Positions 6,252-6,460 of a stretch of 6,460 nt of DNA are shown here, piece by piece. A program made the position numbers and the translations under genes. The first letter of the stretch is position 1. Every line of letters begins with the position of its first letter. The DNA comes from Clostridiaceae bacterium (GTDB taxonomy: Bacteria > Bacillota > Clostridia > Oscillospirales > Acutalibacteraceae). The notes beneath the pieces are model-generated. The model did not search any database. It saw only the letters and a list, made by a program, of their open reading frames with translations, and was not told where the DNA came from. The stretch spans positions 1 through 6,460 of the forward strand of contig JAEDHZ010000088.1 of the NCBI GenBank assembly GCA_016292705.1, in the 5' to 3' direction.

Positions 6252-6460
6252 ATGTCGGATTTATTCCAAAAGATTCTAAGTTTAATAATGATTATTGTTC
6301 TGTTCTTCATGAACCTTTTCGGACTTGGCCCGAAGCCGGAGGATAACAAGCTGAAAAATGTTATTTATCTCATAGGCGACGGAATGGGTGTCATGAGTGT
6401 TGAAAAGGTCAGAAGCGAGACAGGTGCAACCCTTGCACTCGATTCATTCCCGGTCAAAAG
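6252..6460 (+). CDS. alkaline phosphatase family protein, N-terminal part (runs off the window)
   Basis: Only 69 residues are visible. MSDLFQK is followed by a hydrophobic segment (about 8-26) without a clear cleavage site, so an uncleaved membrane anchor is likely, with the enzyme outside the cell. After a short linker (GPKPEDNK) comes KNVIYLIGDGMGVMSVEKVR, the first strand of the alkaline phosphatase fold. Asp43 in GDGMG is the family's first metal ligand, and LDSFPVK also fits the family. The catalytic Ser and the other metal ligands lie beyond the window, so activity cannot be judged. These enzymes release phosphate from organic monoesters using zinc and magnesium. The gene is divergent from the lectin-like gene; both encode surface or secreted proteins. 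The ribosome site GGGAGG is well placed. Confidence 0.88.
   Translation, partial: MSDLFQKILSLIMIIVLFFMNLFGLGPKPEDNKLKNVIYLIGDGMGVMSVEKVRSETGATLALDSFPVK

Overview
The window looks like chromosomal DNA from an anaerobic gut-type Firmicute, probably a clostridial or Oscillospiraceae/Ruminococcaceae-like organism. The grounds are moderate GC with AT-rich spacers, purine-rich GGAGG-type ribosome binding sites, SigA-like promoters, and the protein types: a secreted C-type lectin-like protein, a tandem flavodoxin/FMN reductase and a membrane-anchored alkaline phosphatase. The organism is inferred from these traits and is not proven. I see no mobile element, CRISPR array, tRNA or rRNA.

Left part (1-2144, + strand): the tail of an unrecognised gene ends 27 bases before an adenylate-forming (ANL superfamily) acyl-CoA synthetase-like gene, probably in one operon. 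A possible 28-residue small ORF follows. A strong rho-independent terminator (2084-2144) then closes the unit.

Middle (2161-4766, + strand): a SigA-type promoter (TTGAAA, 17 bp, TATACT) directly after that terminator serves a 450-residue two-domain flavodoxin-fold oxidoreductase. This placement fixes the start at 2233. The second domain carries a CX2CX2CX5C cluster like that of archaeal/clostridial iron-sulfur flavoproteins. Next, from its own likely promoter, comes a 287-residue protein with one N-terminal membrane segment and a beta-propeller-like exterior. A perfect-looking hairpin at 4730-4766 ends this unit and the opposing gene.

Right part (4779-6460): two divergent genes for exported proteins share an AT-rich spacer. 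On the - strand is a 420-residue secreted protein with a C-type lectin-like domain fused to a C-terminal half that resembles a secreted alpha/beta-hydrolase lacking its nucleophile elbow. On the + strand the start of a membrane-anchored alkaline phosphatase runs off the end. The spacer holds TTTACA/TTAACA hexamers, two of them spaced 11 bp, which is compatible with but does not prove phosphate control.

The most notable items are the lectin/headless-hydrolase chimera and the tandem flavodoxin protein in which flavin-loop and Fe-S motifs appear to be split between two domains. I did not find a clearly new multi-gene system.
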